Assembly: GCA_964195005.1 (NCBI GenBank)
Contig: CAXMOO010000201.1
Span: 1-17,828, forward strand
DNA: 17,828 nucleotides
Direction of reading: 5' to 3'
Source: JAUXLW01 sp964195005
Lineage (GTDB): Bacteria > Actinomycetota > Acidimicrobiia > Spongiisociales > SHLN01
Below the pieces are notes generated by a model. The model worked only from the letters and a program-made list of their open reading frames with translations. It was not told the DNA's origin and ran no database searches. The position numbers were made by a program, and so were the translations under genes. Of the stretch, positions 8,257-14,550 are shown piece by piece (within the stretch, counting starts at the first letter, position 1; every line of letters starts with the position of its first letter).

Positions 8257-8382
8257 ATGTCTGACGACGGATCAGTGCGGCCACGGCTGGATGCTGTTTC
8301 GGGGAACGAGCCGGGGGAGATCCAGCTGCGAGCGCTGGAAATGAAGGCTCACATGCCGACACCGGAGGGCGCTCGTGACTGA
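8257..8382 (+). CDS. 41-residue small ORF between uvrC and rapZ
   Basis: ATG 8257 immediately follows the uvrC TGA. It is preceded by a strong Shine-Dalgarno, GGGAGGAGG, a few bases upstream inside the uvrC 3' end. It runs 41 codons to TGA 8380-8382, overlapping the rapZ GTG start (8375) by 8 bp. The peptide is hydrophilic, begins MSDDGSVRPRLDAVSG and ends MPTPEGARD; there is no signal peptide or membrane segment, and I recognise no family. It fills the whole uvrC-rapZ gap. Ribosome binding site and spacing suggest translational coupling on both sides. It could be a real small protein or a coupling leader whose main job is to deliver ribosomes to rapZ. The sequence alone does not decide. Confidence 0.5.
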   Translation: MSDDGSVRPRLDAVSGNEPGEIQLRALEMKAHMPTPEGARD

Positions 8383-9274
8383 TCAGTCGCCCATGACCGA
8401 GCAGTCGCTGGTTGTGGTCATCACCGGCATGGCGGGCGCAGGCCGCTCAACTGCCGCCAAGGTTCTGGAGGATCTCGACTTCTATGTTGTCGACAATCTG
8501 CCGCCCAAACTCATCAACCGGGTGGTCGAGATTGCCGACGTGGCGGACAAGCCCAGCTACCGGCTGGCGGTGGCGGTCGACTCCCGAACGGGGGCCTACA
8601 CCCTCGAGGAGCTCGAGCAGGAGATCCTGGTGCTTCAGCGGTTGGGAATCCGGACCATGGTGGTCTTCCTCGATGCCGATGATCAATCGCTGGTGAAGCG
8701 CTTTCAGGAAACCCGCCGTCCCCATCCGCTGAAAGCCGACACGCTTGAAGAGTCGATCGCCGTCGAGCGCAAGATTCTCGCCGACCTGCGAGGTAACGCC
8801 GACGTCCTCATCGACACGACCGAATTGAGCGTCCACGATCTGCGCCGCCGCCTTGTGGAAGCATTTGCGGCGCCGGTTCCGGAGCGGAGGATGCGGGTTT
8901 CTGTGACGTCGTTCGGTTTCAAGCACGGAAGCCCTCGAGATCTGGACCTCGTGTTCGACGTCCGGTTTCTTCCCAACCCGCACTGGGTCGCCGAGCTGCG
9001 GCCCTTGACCGGGATCGATGCCTCTGTTTCCGAGTACGTCCTCTCTGACGAAACCGCTCAGGAATTCGTGACCCGGGTTGCCGACCTGCTGGCGTTTCTG
9101 GTGCCTCACTACGTGGACGAGGGCAAGGCCTATTTGCGGGTGGGTGTGGGCTGTACTGGAGGTCGGCACCGCTCGGTGGCGATTGCCGAGGAGTTGGCTA
9201 AGAGGCTTTCCGATGCCGGGACGGCGGTGTCGACGCGGCATCGCGATATCGAAGCCACAGAGGCTGGTCGGTGA
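8375..9274 (+). CDS. rapZ: RNase adapter / nucleotide-binding protein RapZ (YvcJ family)
   Basis: A protein of 299 residues from GTG 8375 with GGAGGG about 6 nt upstream; ATG 8393 is a secondary possibility. Family members bind nucleotides. In E. coli RapZ directs RNase E to the small RNA GlmZ and so tunes glucosamine-6-phosphate synthase, while in Gram-positives the role is less clear. Walker A is GMAGAGRST (18-26), with a Walker B-like VVFLDADD (96-103). The conserved C-terminal domain has SFGFKHGSPRDLDLVFDVRF (179-198), LPNP (199-202) and the anion-binding VGVGCTGGRHRSV (256-268). The upstream small ORF stops inside its start, and it overlaps yvcK by 4 bp (GTGA), consistent with coupled translation. 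Confidence 0.97.
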   Translation: MTDQSPMTEQSLVVVITGMAGAGRSTAAKVLEDLDFYVVDNLPPKLINRVVEIADVADKPSYRLAVAVDSRTGAYTLEELEQEILVLQRLGIRTMVVFLDADDQSLVKRFQETRRPHPLKADTLEESIAVERKILADLRGNADVLIDTTELSVHDLRRRLVEAFAAPVPERRMRVSVTSFGFKHGSPRDLDLVFDVRFLPNPHWVAELRPLTGIDASVSEYVLSDETAQEFVTRVADLLAFLVPHYVDEGKAYLRVGVGCTGGRHRSVAIAEELAKRLSDAGTAVSTRHRDIEATEAGR

Positions 9275-10257
9275 CCGCGCTGGAGCTGCAAACCGAGATG
9301 CTGGAGATCATCCAGCTTGACCCGAGTGGCCCCCGGGTGGCCGCCATCGGTGGCGGCCATGGACTAGCTCAGGCCTTGATCGGGGCTCAGGCCTATGCCT
9401 CGCGGATTGACGCAGTGGTGACTGTGGCGGACGACGGGGGGTCATCAGGGCGGCTCACGGCCGCCTACGACATATTGCCACCGGGGGACCTCCGCAGATG
9501 TTTGCTGGCACTGAGTCCCGAACCAAGTCTCTGGGGTGAGATGTTCGGATTCCGCTTTGAGACAAGCGACGTCGCCGGTCACTCGCTCGGCAATTTGCTG
9601 CTCGCAGCCATGGCCGAACTGTTTGGCGACTTCGAGACGGCTTTGTCGGTTGCCGAAGACGCGCTGGGATCATTGGGCCATGTCATTCCCGCCTCGCGGG
9701 AGTCGCTCCACTTGCAAGCGATCATCGACGGCCAACTGGTCGACGGCCAGGCCGAGATCGCCAAGGCGCGGGGGAATCTCTCGGAGCTGCAGTTGGTGCC
9801 GGCCGACGAAGCGGCCAATCCGCGAGCGCTCGAAGTGATAGGGGCAGCCGATCAGGTGATCATCGGACCCGGCAGCCTCTTCACCTCCGTGGTAGCTGCT
9901 CTCCTGGTGCCGGGAATGTCCGAGGCGGTGAACAGATCGCCGGCTCAGGTGGATTACGTTTGCAACCTCACCACCCAGGACGGTGAGACATTGGGCATGT
10001 CTGCCGCCGAGCACGTTGAGGGCCTCATGAGTTTCACCAGACTGAAAACACCTGTGACCGCCCTGATCCACGATGGAGGCCCGGCTTTCCCGCCCGCAGC
10101 GGCTCGCGTCCCATGCGAGGAAGAGTCGATCCTGGCGTTGGGAGTGACTCCGGTGATGGTGGACCTGCTCGACCGCGATTCCGCCTGGCCCCAGCACGAT
10201 TCGCGGCGCCTCGGACAAGCTCTGGAGAAGCTGTGGCTGGGGCATAAGCAGGAGTAA
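9271..10257 (+). CDS. yvcK: YvcK/CofD-like gluconeogenesis factor
   Basis: A protein of 328 residues from GTG 9271, which overlaps the rapZ stop as GTGA. YvcK proteins bind UDP-sugars such as UDP-GlcNAc and support growth on gluconeogenic carbon, cell shape and peptidoglycan precursor allocation; they share the fold of the 2-phospho-L-lactate transferase CofD. Visible motifs are AAIGGGHGLAQAL (24-36), TVADDGGSSGRL (51-62), ILPPGDLRRCLLAL (68-81), GHSLGNLLLAAM (103-114) and IIGPGSLFTSVVAAL (197-211). The first 20 residues are extra and poorly conserved; no better start with a Shine-Dalgarno is obvious. In most actinobacteria whiA follows, but here the next gene is a minus-strand gap. Confidence 0.96.
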   Translation: MTALELQTEMLEIIQLDPSGPRVAAIGGGHGLAQALIGAQAYASRIDAVVTVADDGGSSGRLTAAYDILPPGDLRRCLLALSPEPSLWGEMFGFRFETSDVAGHSLGNLLLAAMAELFGDFETALSVAEDALGSLGHVIPASRESLHLQAIIDGQLVDGQAEIAKARGNLSELQLVPADEAANPRALEVIGAADQVIIGPGSLFTSVVAALLVPGMSEAVNRSPAQVDYVCNLTTQDGETLGMSAAEHVEGLMSFTRLKTPVTALIHDGGPAFPPAAARVPCEEESILALGVTPVMVDLLDRDSAWPQHDSRRLGQALEKLWLGHKQE

Positions 10258-10338
10258 TCGGCAGTCAGCCGTCGGCAAGACTCTCGCTCGAGCGCAGTTA
10301 CGCGGCTCCCGGCAGGCGAGCAAGAACAATGGGTATCG

Positions 10339-10367
10339 CCCTCCCATGCGCTTCGCTTCGGGAGGGG
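10339..10367. terminator. Palindromic hairpin between convergent yvcK and gap
   Basis: CCCTCCC (10339-10345) pairs with GGGAGGG (10360-10366) across a 14-nt loop (ATGCGCTTCGCTTC). The surrounding 10258-10372 gap holds no gene. On the minus strand the element begins 3 nt after the gap TAG stop with CTCCCCTCC, the same 9-mer that begins 2 nt after the dppF stop. A short TTT follows on the plus strand. It probably ends both transcripts and belongs to the repeat family seen at 15301-15623. Confidence 0.5.
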
Positions 10368-10372
10368 AGTTT

Positions 10373-11392
10373 CTAGGCGGGCTGGAGCGTCCGCCCCAGC
10401 TGCTCGATCAGGTCGACTACCCGGTTGGAGTAGCCCCACTCATTGTCATACCAGGAGACGATTTTGATGAACCGTCCGTCCATTACCTGGGTGGCGGTGG
10501 CGTCGAAGATGGATGAATGGGGGTTGCCGATGATGTCGCTAGAGACCAGCGGCTCCTCCGAATACTGGAGAACTCGGGCCATTTCACCCTCGGCCGCCTT
10601 TCGAATGGCGGCGTTCACTTGCACGGCAGTGACTTCCTTGTCGACTTCCACCACCAGGTCCACTATCGACCCGTCCGGCACCGGGACGCGCATGGCGAGC
10701 CCATCGAGCTTTCCCGCCAGCTCGGGAAGGACCAGGCCGACGGCCTTAGCAGCGCCGGTGGTTGTGGGGATTATGTTCTCGGTTGCGGCTCTGCTGCGGC
10801 GCAAATCGCGGTGGGGCACGTCGGCCAGCCGCTGATCGTTGGTATACGCGTGCACCGTTGTCATGACGCCGCGTTTGATACCAAACGCATCGTTTATGAC
10901 CTTGGCCACCGGCGCCAGGCAATTGGTGGTACACGAAGCGTTGGAGATCACCTCGTCCCCGTCTTCTAGGTCTTGCTCATTTACCCCCAGGACCACCGTG
11001 GCGTCTACCTCACCTTTAGCCGGGACTGTGAGAAGGACCTTCTTGGCGCCGGCGTCGAGATGTTGTGCCGCCGCTTCGCGGGTTCGGAACACGCCGGTGG
11101 CTTCAACCACCACATCTACTTCGAGCTCACTCCAGGGAAGCTTCCCGGGGTCGGGCTCCATGAGCATCTGAACCTCGTGGTCGCCGGCCCGCATCACTCC
11201 ATCGGCGGTTGTGACTTCTCCGGCAAACTCACCCATCACCGTGTCGTACTTGAGCAGGTAGGCGAGGACGTCGTCGTCTGCCAGGTCGTTGATCGCCACG
11301 ACCTCTATGCCGGAGTCGGGCCGCTCGGTGATGATCCGAAAAACGGCTCGGCCGATCCTGCCAAATCCGTTGATGGCCACCCGTACCGTCAT
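10373..11392 (-). CDS. gap: Glyceraldehyde-3-phosphate dehydrogenase, type I (catalytically complete)
   Basis: This enzyme oxidises glyceraldehyde 3-phosphate to 1,3-bisphosphoglycerate with NAD and phosphate. The protein is 339 residues from ATG at 11390-11392, with GGAGAAC upstream; longer in-frame starts add non-homologous residues. Rossmann motif INGFGRIGR lies at 7-15, and INDLAD has Asp36 at the cofactor-ribose position. The active site SNASCTTNCLAP has Cys154, the base is His181 in TTVHAYTN, phosphate-site residues are TTTGAAKAV (210-218) and Arg235 in AMRVPVPDGS, and the C-terminal motif is WYDNEWGYS. Its ATG overlaps the TGA of the upstream GAPDH paralogue (ATGA), so the two are very likely co-translated. 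It lies opposite in strand to yvcK and pgk, unlike the usual gap-pgk-tpi operon. Confidence 0.97.
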   Translation of the reverse strand: MTVRVAINGFGRIGRAVFRIITERPDSGIEVVAINDLADDDVLAYLLKYDTVMGEFAGEVTTADGVMRAGDHEVQMLMEPDPGKLPWSELEVDVVVEATGVFRTREAAAQHLDAGAKKVLLTVPAKGEVDATVVLGVNEQDLEDGDEVISNASCTTNCLAPVAKVINDAFGIKRGVMTTVHAYTNDQRLADVPHRDLRRSRAATENIIPTTTGAAKAVGLVLPELAGKLDGLAMRVPVPDGSIVDLVVEVDKEVTAVQVNAAIRKAAEGEMARVLQYSEEPLVSSDIIGNPHSSIFDATATQVMDGRFIKIVSWYDNEWGYSNRVVDLIEQLGRTLQPA

Positions 11393-12402
11393 GCGTTCTC
11401 CAGTTGTTCGATCATCCTCTTCAACACCTCGACGAGACGAACCGAGTATCCCCAACCGTTGTCGAACCAGATGACACTTTTGATCATCGTCCCGTCCATA
11501 ACCAGCGTCGCCAGGCTGTCGAAGTTGCCAGATTGCGAAGACCCGATCACGTCGCTGGAAACAATGGGGTCGGTCACGAACTCGATGACGTCGGCATATT
11601 TGGCCTCTACTGCCTTACGTATCGTTTCGTTGACCTCCTCGACGGACGTGGGTCGCTCCACGAAGGCCACGAGGTCGATTGTGGAGCCGTCGGGGACCGG
11701 CACGTTCAACGCCATGCCGGACAGCTTGCCTGCCAGCTCGGGCATCACCTCGCTGAGGATTTCGGGAGAGTTGGTGGACGCCGGGATGATGTTCTCTCCG
11801 GCCGCACGGCTCGAGCGGAAGCTCTTGGTGGGGACATCGGCCAATCGAGCCTGGTTGGTGAAAGCGTGGATGGTAGTGAAATAGGCTCTGGCCAAACCCC
11901 AGTTCTCGTTGATGATTCGCAGGATCGGAGCCAGAGCATTCGAAGTGTTGGACCCCAGAGAGATAATGCCCGTTTCGGGAGTGAGGACATCATCATTCAC
12001 GCCTCGCAAGAGGATGGGGAGGTCTCCCGGGGTCTCGGGTGTGGAGGCAAGGATTACCCGCTTGGCGCCTGCATCGAGATGACGTTGGCACCAATTGCGA
12101 GTGCGGTACTTGCCGGTGGCCTGCACGACAATGTCGATGCCCATGGCTCCCCAATCGAGGTCCCCCGGCTCCTGGATGTCGTAGAAGGGAATCGCCGCAG
12201 CGTCGATCACGAGATCTGTGCCCCGGAGCTCGACGGGCTTTGGGAAGCGGCCATAAATCGAGTCGTACTTCAGGAGATAGGTGAGTGCCTCGGGATCTGC
12301 GATGTCGGCGATGGCTCCGACCTCGACTGTGCCGTCGGCGTCCAACAAGCGGAATACGTTGCGCCCAATTCGGCCGAAGCCCATGAGGCCGACGCGGGTC
12401 AT
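11389..12402 (-). CDS. GAPDH paralogue lacking the catalytic Cys (putative pseudoenzyme)
   Basis: A full-length 337-residue GAPDH-family protein from ATG at 12400-12402 (GGAG about 5 nt upstream). Rossmann motif MGFGRIGR (7-14) and Asp33 in IADIAD are kept, so NAD binding is plausible. The active-site block reads SLGSNTSNALAP. Asn152 (codon AAC, complement of 11947-11949) stands where Cys154 is in the neighbouring GAPDH. Ser151, Thr153 and the base His179 (TTIHAFTN) remain. The substrate-phosphate Arg is Asn233 (ALNVPVPDGS), TGAAK is replaced by TNSPE, and NEWGYS is NGWGYS. The frame is intact throughout, so it is not a decayed pseudogene. It is first in a two-gene unit with active gap and divergent from pgk. 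It may be a structural or regulatory subunit, or have another reaction; these roles are inference. Confidence 0.93.
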   Translation of the reverse strand: MTRVGLMGFGRIGRNVFRLLDADGTVEVGAIADIADPEALTYLLKYDSIYGRFPKPVELRGTDLVIDAAAIPFYDIQEPGDLDWGAMGIDIVVQATGKYRTRNWCQRHLDAGAKRVILASTPETPGDLPILLRGVNDDVLTPETGIISLGSNTSNALAPILRIINENWGLARAYFTTIHAFTNQARLADVPTKSFRSSRAAGENIIPASTNSPEILSEVMPELAGKLSGMALNVPVPDGSTIDLVAFVERPTSVEEVNETIRKAVEAKYADVIEFVTDPIVSSDVIGSSQSGNFDSLATLVMDGTMIKSVIWFDNGWGYSVRLVEVLKRMIEQLENA

Positions 12403-12474
12403 CCGTTCTCCAATCCAATCGCGTGTCGCCGTGTGCCAAGCCTACTGCCGGGTGGATGAGGCAAGCTGTGTCCG

Positions 12475-12483
12475 TGATAACGT
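12475..12483 (+). promoter_or_regulatory. Candidate extended -10 for pgk
   Basis: TGATAACGT contains TAACGT (12478-12483), a TAnnnT match with an extended TGn just before it. It lies 9 nt before the pgk TTG start in the 90-bp gap between divergent gap-paralogue and pgk genes. That would give a very short or absent leader, consistent with the lack of a clear Shine-Dalgarno. No -35 is obvious. Confidence 0.3.
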
Positions 12484-12492
12484 TGCCGGGCA

Positions 12493-13680
12493 TTGACCGA
12501 TTACCTCACGCTCGACGACATCGATGTAGCAAACAAACGTGTGTTGCTCCGTGCCGATCTCAACGTCCCTCTCGCCGGGGGCAAAGTGGCCGACGACTTT
12601 CGCATCAGGTCCAGCCTCCCCACCGTTGCCGCCTTGCGAGACCAGGGCTCGATCGTCATCGTCACCAGCCATCTCGGGCGACCCGGCGGCCCCGATGCCT
12701 CACTGTCCCTGGGCCCGATCGCCGAGAAGATGGCTGAGCTGGGAGGTTTTCCCGTCACCCACGTCGGATCGCTGGTCGGTCCCGCGGCCGACCAGACCAT
12801 AAAGGCGGCCCAACCCGAAGCGGTCATCCTGCTTGAGAACACTCGCTTTGAGAGTGGGGAAAAGGCCAACGACCCGGGCCTGGCGGGGGCCCTGGCCAAG
12901 TTGGCAGAGGTCTTTGTGTTGGATGCCTTCGGGTCCGCCCACAGAGCTCACGCCTCCACTGTGGGGGTGGCTGCCCTCATTCCTTCAGCCGCGGGACCGC
13001 TACTGGCCGCCGAGGTGGAGGCGCTCGACAGGCTCCTGTACGACCCGGAGCGTCCTTACGTGGTGGCTTTGGGCGGCGCCAAGGTGTCGGACAAGCTGGG
13101 GGTCATGCAGGCACTGCTTCCGAAGGTGGATGTGATGTTGGTAGGCGGGGGGATGTGTTTCACCCTGCTGGAAGCGGAGGGCTACGAAGTGGGTGGGTCG
13201 CTGGTGGAGGAGGAAATGATCAAAGACGTGCGACGGTTGCTCGAGTCGGAATGGGGGTCCCGGGTGAGCCTGCCAACGGACATTGTGGCGGCAGAGCGGT
13301 TCGCAGCCGATGCCGAGCCGATGGTCGTGCCGGCTTCTGACATCCCGTCGGACGCTATTGGCATGGACATCGGGCCGGAAACTGCCCAACTTTTCGCATC
13401 TGTGATCAGGGGAGCAGACAGCTTGTTTTGGAATGGCCCAATGGGTGTGTTCGAGTGGGAGCCGTTCCGGGTAGGAACTGAAGTGGTGGCTAATGGGGTG
13501 GCAGAATCTGAGGCGTTTTCCGTAGTTGGTGGAGGTGACTCGGTTGCTGCCTTGCGCACGCTGGGCCTTGAAGGAGAGGTTTCGCACCTGTCGACCGGTG
13601 GAGGGGCCGCGCTCGAATATCTGGAAAAAGGCACCCTCCCCGGTCTCGAGGCTCTAAGGAGGTGGGCCGATGGCGCGTAG
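12493..13680 (+). CDS. pgk: Phosphoglycerate kinase
   Basis: This enzyme transfers phosphate from 1,3-bisphosphoglycerate to ADP in glycolysis. The protein is 395 residues. TTG 12493 is chosen because an in-frame TAA lies at 12478-12480, and it gives the normal N-terminus (LTLDDIDVANKRVLLRADLN). Motifs include RADLNVPL (20-27), SHLGRPGG (59-66), LENTRFESGEK (114-124), DAFGSAHRAHAS (144-155), LGGAKVSDKLGV (193-204), VGGGMCFTLL (217-226), DIGPETA (292-298), WNGPMGVFEW (313-322) and nucleotide-binding VVGGGDSVAA (344-353), with STGGGAALEYL near the end. It overlaps tpiA by 11 bp and leads a pgk-tpiA-gpmA operon. It is divergent from the GAPDH pair. Confidence 0.97.
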   Translation: MTDYLTLDDIDVANKRVLLRADLNVPLAGGKVADDFRIRSSLPTVAALRDQGSIVIVTSHLGRPGGPDASLSLGPIAEKMAELGGFPVTHVGSLVGPAADQTIKAAQPEAVILLENTRFESGEKANDPGLAGALAKLAEVFVLDAFGSAHRAHASTVGVAALIPSAAGPLLAAEVEALDRLLYDPERPYVVALGGAKVSDKLGVMQALLPKVDVMLVGGGMCFTLLEAEGYEVGGSLVEEEMIKDVRRLLESEWGSRVSLPTDIVAAERFAADAEPMVVPASDIPSDAIGMDIGPETAQLFASVIRGADSLFWNGPMGVFEWEPFRVGTEVVANGVAESEAFSVVGGGDSVAALRTLGLEGEVSHLSTGGGAALEYLEKGTLPGLEALRRWADGA

Positions 13681-14440
13681 GCCCTTTATGTGTGGCAACT
13701 GGAAGATGAACGCCTCGCACCTCGAGGCGATCCAAATGGTGCAAAAGCTGAGCTATCGCCTCGATCTGGCGGACTACGACAGGGTTGAAGTCGTGGTCGC
13801 GCCACCATTCACCGCGCTGCGGTCGGTGCAGACCGTTATTGAGGCCGATCATCTGCCAATCGGCCTCGGGGCCCAGAACACCCACTGGCTCGATGATGGG
13901 CCATTCACCGGCGAGGTGTCACCCCCGATGCTTGCCAAGCTGGGAGTGGGGCACGTGCTCGTGGGGCACTCGGAACGGCGGGAGCATTTCGGCGAGGATG
14001 ATGCCATCGTGAATCGCAAGTTGCGGGCCGTCCTCGGCGCCGGGATGACCCCGATCTTCTGTTTGGGGGAGACCCTGGAGGAGCGGGAGGGAGGGGTCAC
14101 CGAGGAAAAGGTTTCCGGCCAGCTGGACGCCGGCCTCAAGGGTTTGGCACCGGAGGAAGCGGTTCAGGTCGTAGTGGCGTACGAGCCCATCTGGGCCATC
14201 GGCACGGGGCGGACGGCCACACCTGATCAAGCGGGCGAGGCCTGCGAGTTCCTGCGCAGCACCGTCGGTGGAACCTTTGGTGGTTCGATGGGGGACGAGG
14301 TGCGGATCATTTACGGAGGATCGGTCAATCCCGGCAACATCTCCGCTTTGATGGCCAAGAAGCACATCGACGGGGCGTTGGTGGGAGGAACCTCGCTCGA
14401 CCCCGACCAGTTTGCCTCAACGATCAGGTATTGGGTATGA
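13670..14440 (+). CDS. tpiA: Triosephosphate isomerase
   Basis: This enzyme interconverts dihydroxyacetone phosphate and glyceraldehyde 3-phosphate. The protein is 256 residues from ATG 13670, with the strong Shine-Dalgarno AAGGAGGT (13656-13663) inside the end of pgk. Active-site residues visible are Asn10 and Lys12 in CGNWKMN, His100 in VGHSERR and catalytic Glu172 in AYEPIWAIGTGRT. The phosphate loops IIYGGSVNPGN (213-223) and GALVGGTSL (235-243) are also present. The protein ends IRYWV. The 12 bp encoding RYWV are repeated 107 bp downstream just before gpmA, suggesting a recent duplication or insertion at the 3' end; the stop now used is the TGA of an ATGA overlap. Confidence 0.97.
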   Translation: MARRPFMCGNWKMNASHLEAIQMVQKLSYRLDLADYDRVEVVVAPPFTALRSVQTVIEADHLPIGLGAQNTHWLDDGPFTGEVSPPMLAKLGVGHVLVGHSERREHFGEDDAIVNRKLRAVLGAGMTPIFCLGETLEEREGGVTEEKVSGQLDAGLKGLAPEEAVQVVVAYEPIWAIGTGRTATPDQAGEACEFLRSTVGGTFGGSMGDEVRIIYGGSVNPGNISALMAKKHIDGALVGGTSLDPDQFASTIRYWV

Positions 14441-14543
14441 GAGATGCGCTGTTTGGGCCGGTGGGGCTGGGGGTCCCCATCGGCATTGCGATGAGGCAGC
14501 GGCGAAGCCGCGTGTGCCGAAGAGCCATGAACAGGTATTGGGT
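14425..14543 (+). repeat. 107-bp insertion/duplication flanked by 12-bp direct repeats
   Basis: CAGGTATTGGGT occurs at 14425-14436 (the end of tpiA) and again at 14532-14543, just before gpmA. In the second copy the same frame reads Arg-Tyr-Trp-Val followed by TAG (14545-14547), three bases before the gpmA GTG. This looks like the original tpiA tail displaced by an inserted 95-bp structured segment with a 12-bp duplicated target. No terminal inverted repeats or transposase are seen, so slippage or recombination is an alternative. Confidence 0.5.
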
Positions 14544-14547
14544 TTAG
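14437..14547 (+). CDS. 36-codon ORF coupled to tpiA (doubtful)
   Basis: ATG 14437 overlaps the tpiA TGA as ATGA and the frame stays open for 36 codons to TAG 14545-14547. The product starts MRDALFGPVGLGVPIGIA, a hydrophobic stretch, and continues MRQRRSRVCRRAMNRYWV, very basic and ending like TpiA. No separate Shine-Dalgarno is present and no family is recognised. It may be a true coupled small protein, or simply the open frame through an inserted repeat that keeps ribosomes moving to gpmA. Confidence 0.25.
   Translation: MRDALFGPVGLGVPIGIAMRQRRSRVCRRAMNRYWV
14458..14520 (+). other. Overlapping stem-loops in the tpiA-gpmA gap
   Basis: CCGGTGGGG (14458-14466) can pair with CCCCATCGG (14475-14483) with one G-T pair. 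Alternatively TCGGCA (14480-14485) pairs with TGCCGA (14515-14520) around an inner GCGGC-GAA-GCCGC hairpin (14499-14511). The two share 14480-14483, so they are mutually exclusive. They may be structure of an inserted repeat or an RNA element acting on gpmA; only the pairing is observed. Confidence 0.4.
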
Positions 14548-14550
14548 GCC

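Noticed and set aside
10257..10278. TCGGCA repeated in TCGGCAGTCAGCCGTCGGCA after yvcK
   Set aside because: Too short and only two units; resembles degenerate filler sequence seen in many intergenic regions and shows no array.
10285..10294. 10-bp palindrome CGCTCGAGCG downstream of yvcK
   Set aside because: Palindromes of this size are expected by chance in GC-rich DNA, and it has no loop or T-tract to act as a terminator.
11947..11949. Possibility that the missing Cys codon is a sequencing error
   Set aside because: AAC needs two changes to become TGC or TGT, and several other active-site residues (Arg to Asn, Gly to Asn, Glu to Gly) are changed as well in an intact frame.
11404..12459. 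351-codon plus-strand frame opposite the GAPDH paralogue
   Set aside because: Mirror frame of a well-conserved GAPDH-fold gene; the composition (many His, Asp, Gly, Arg) is typical of antisense reading.
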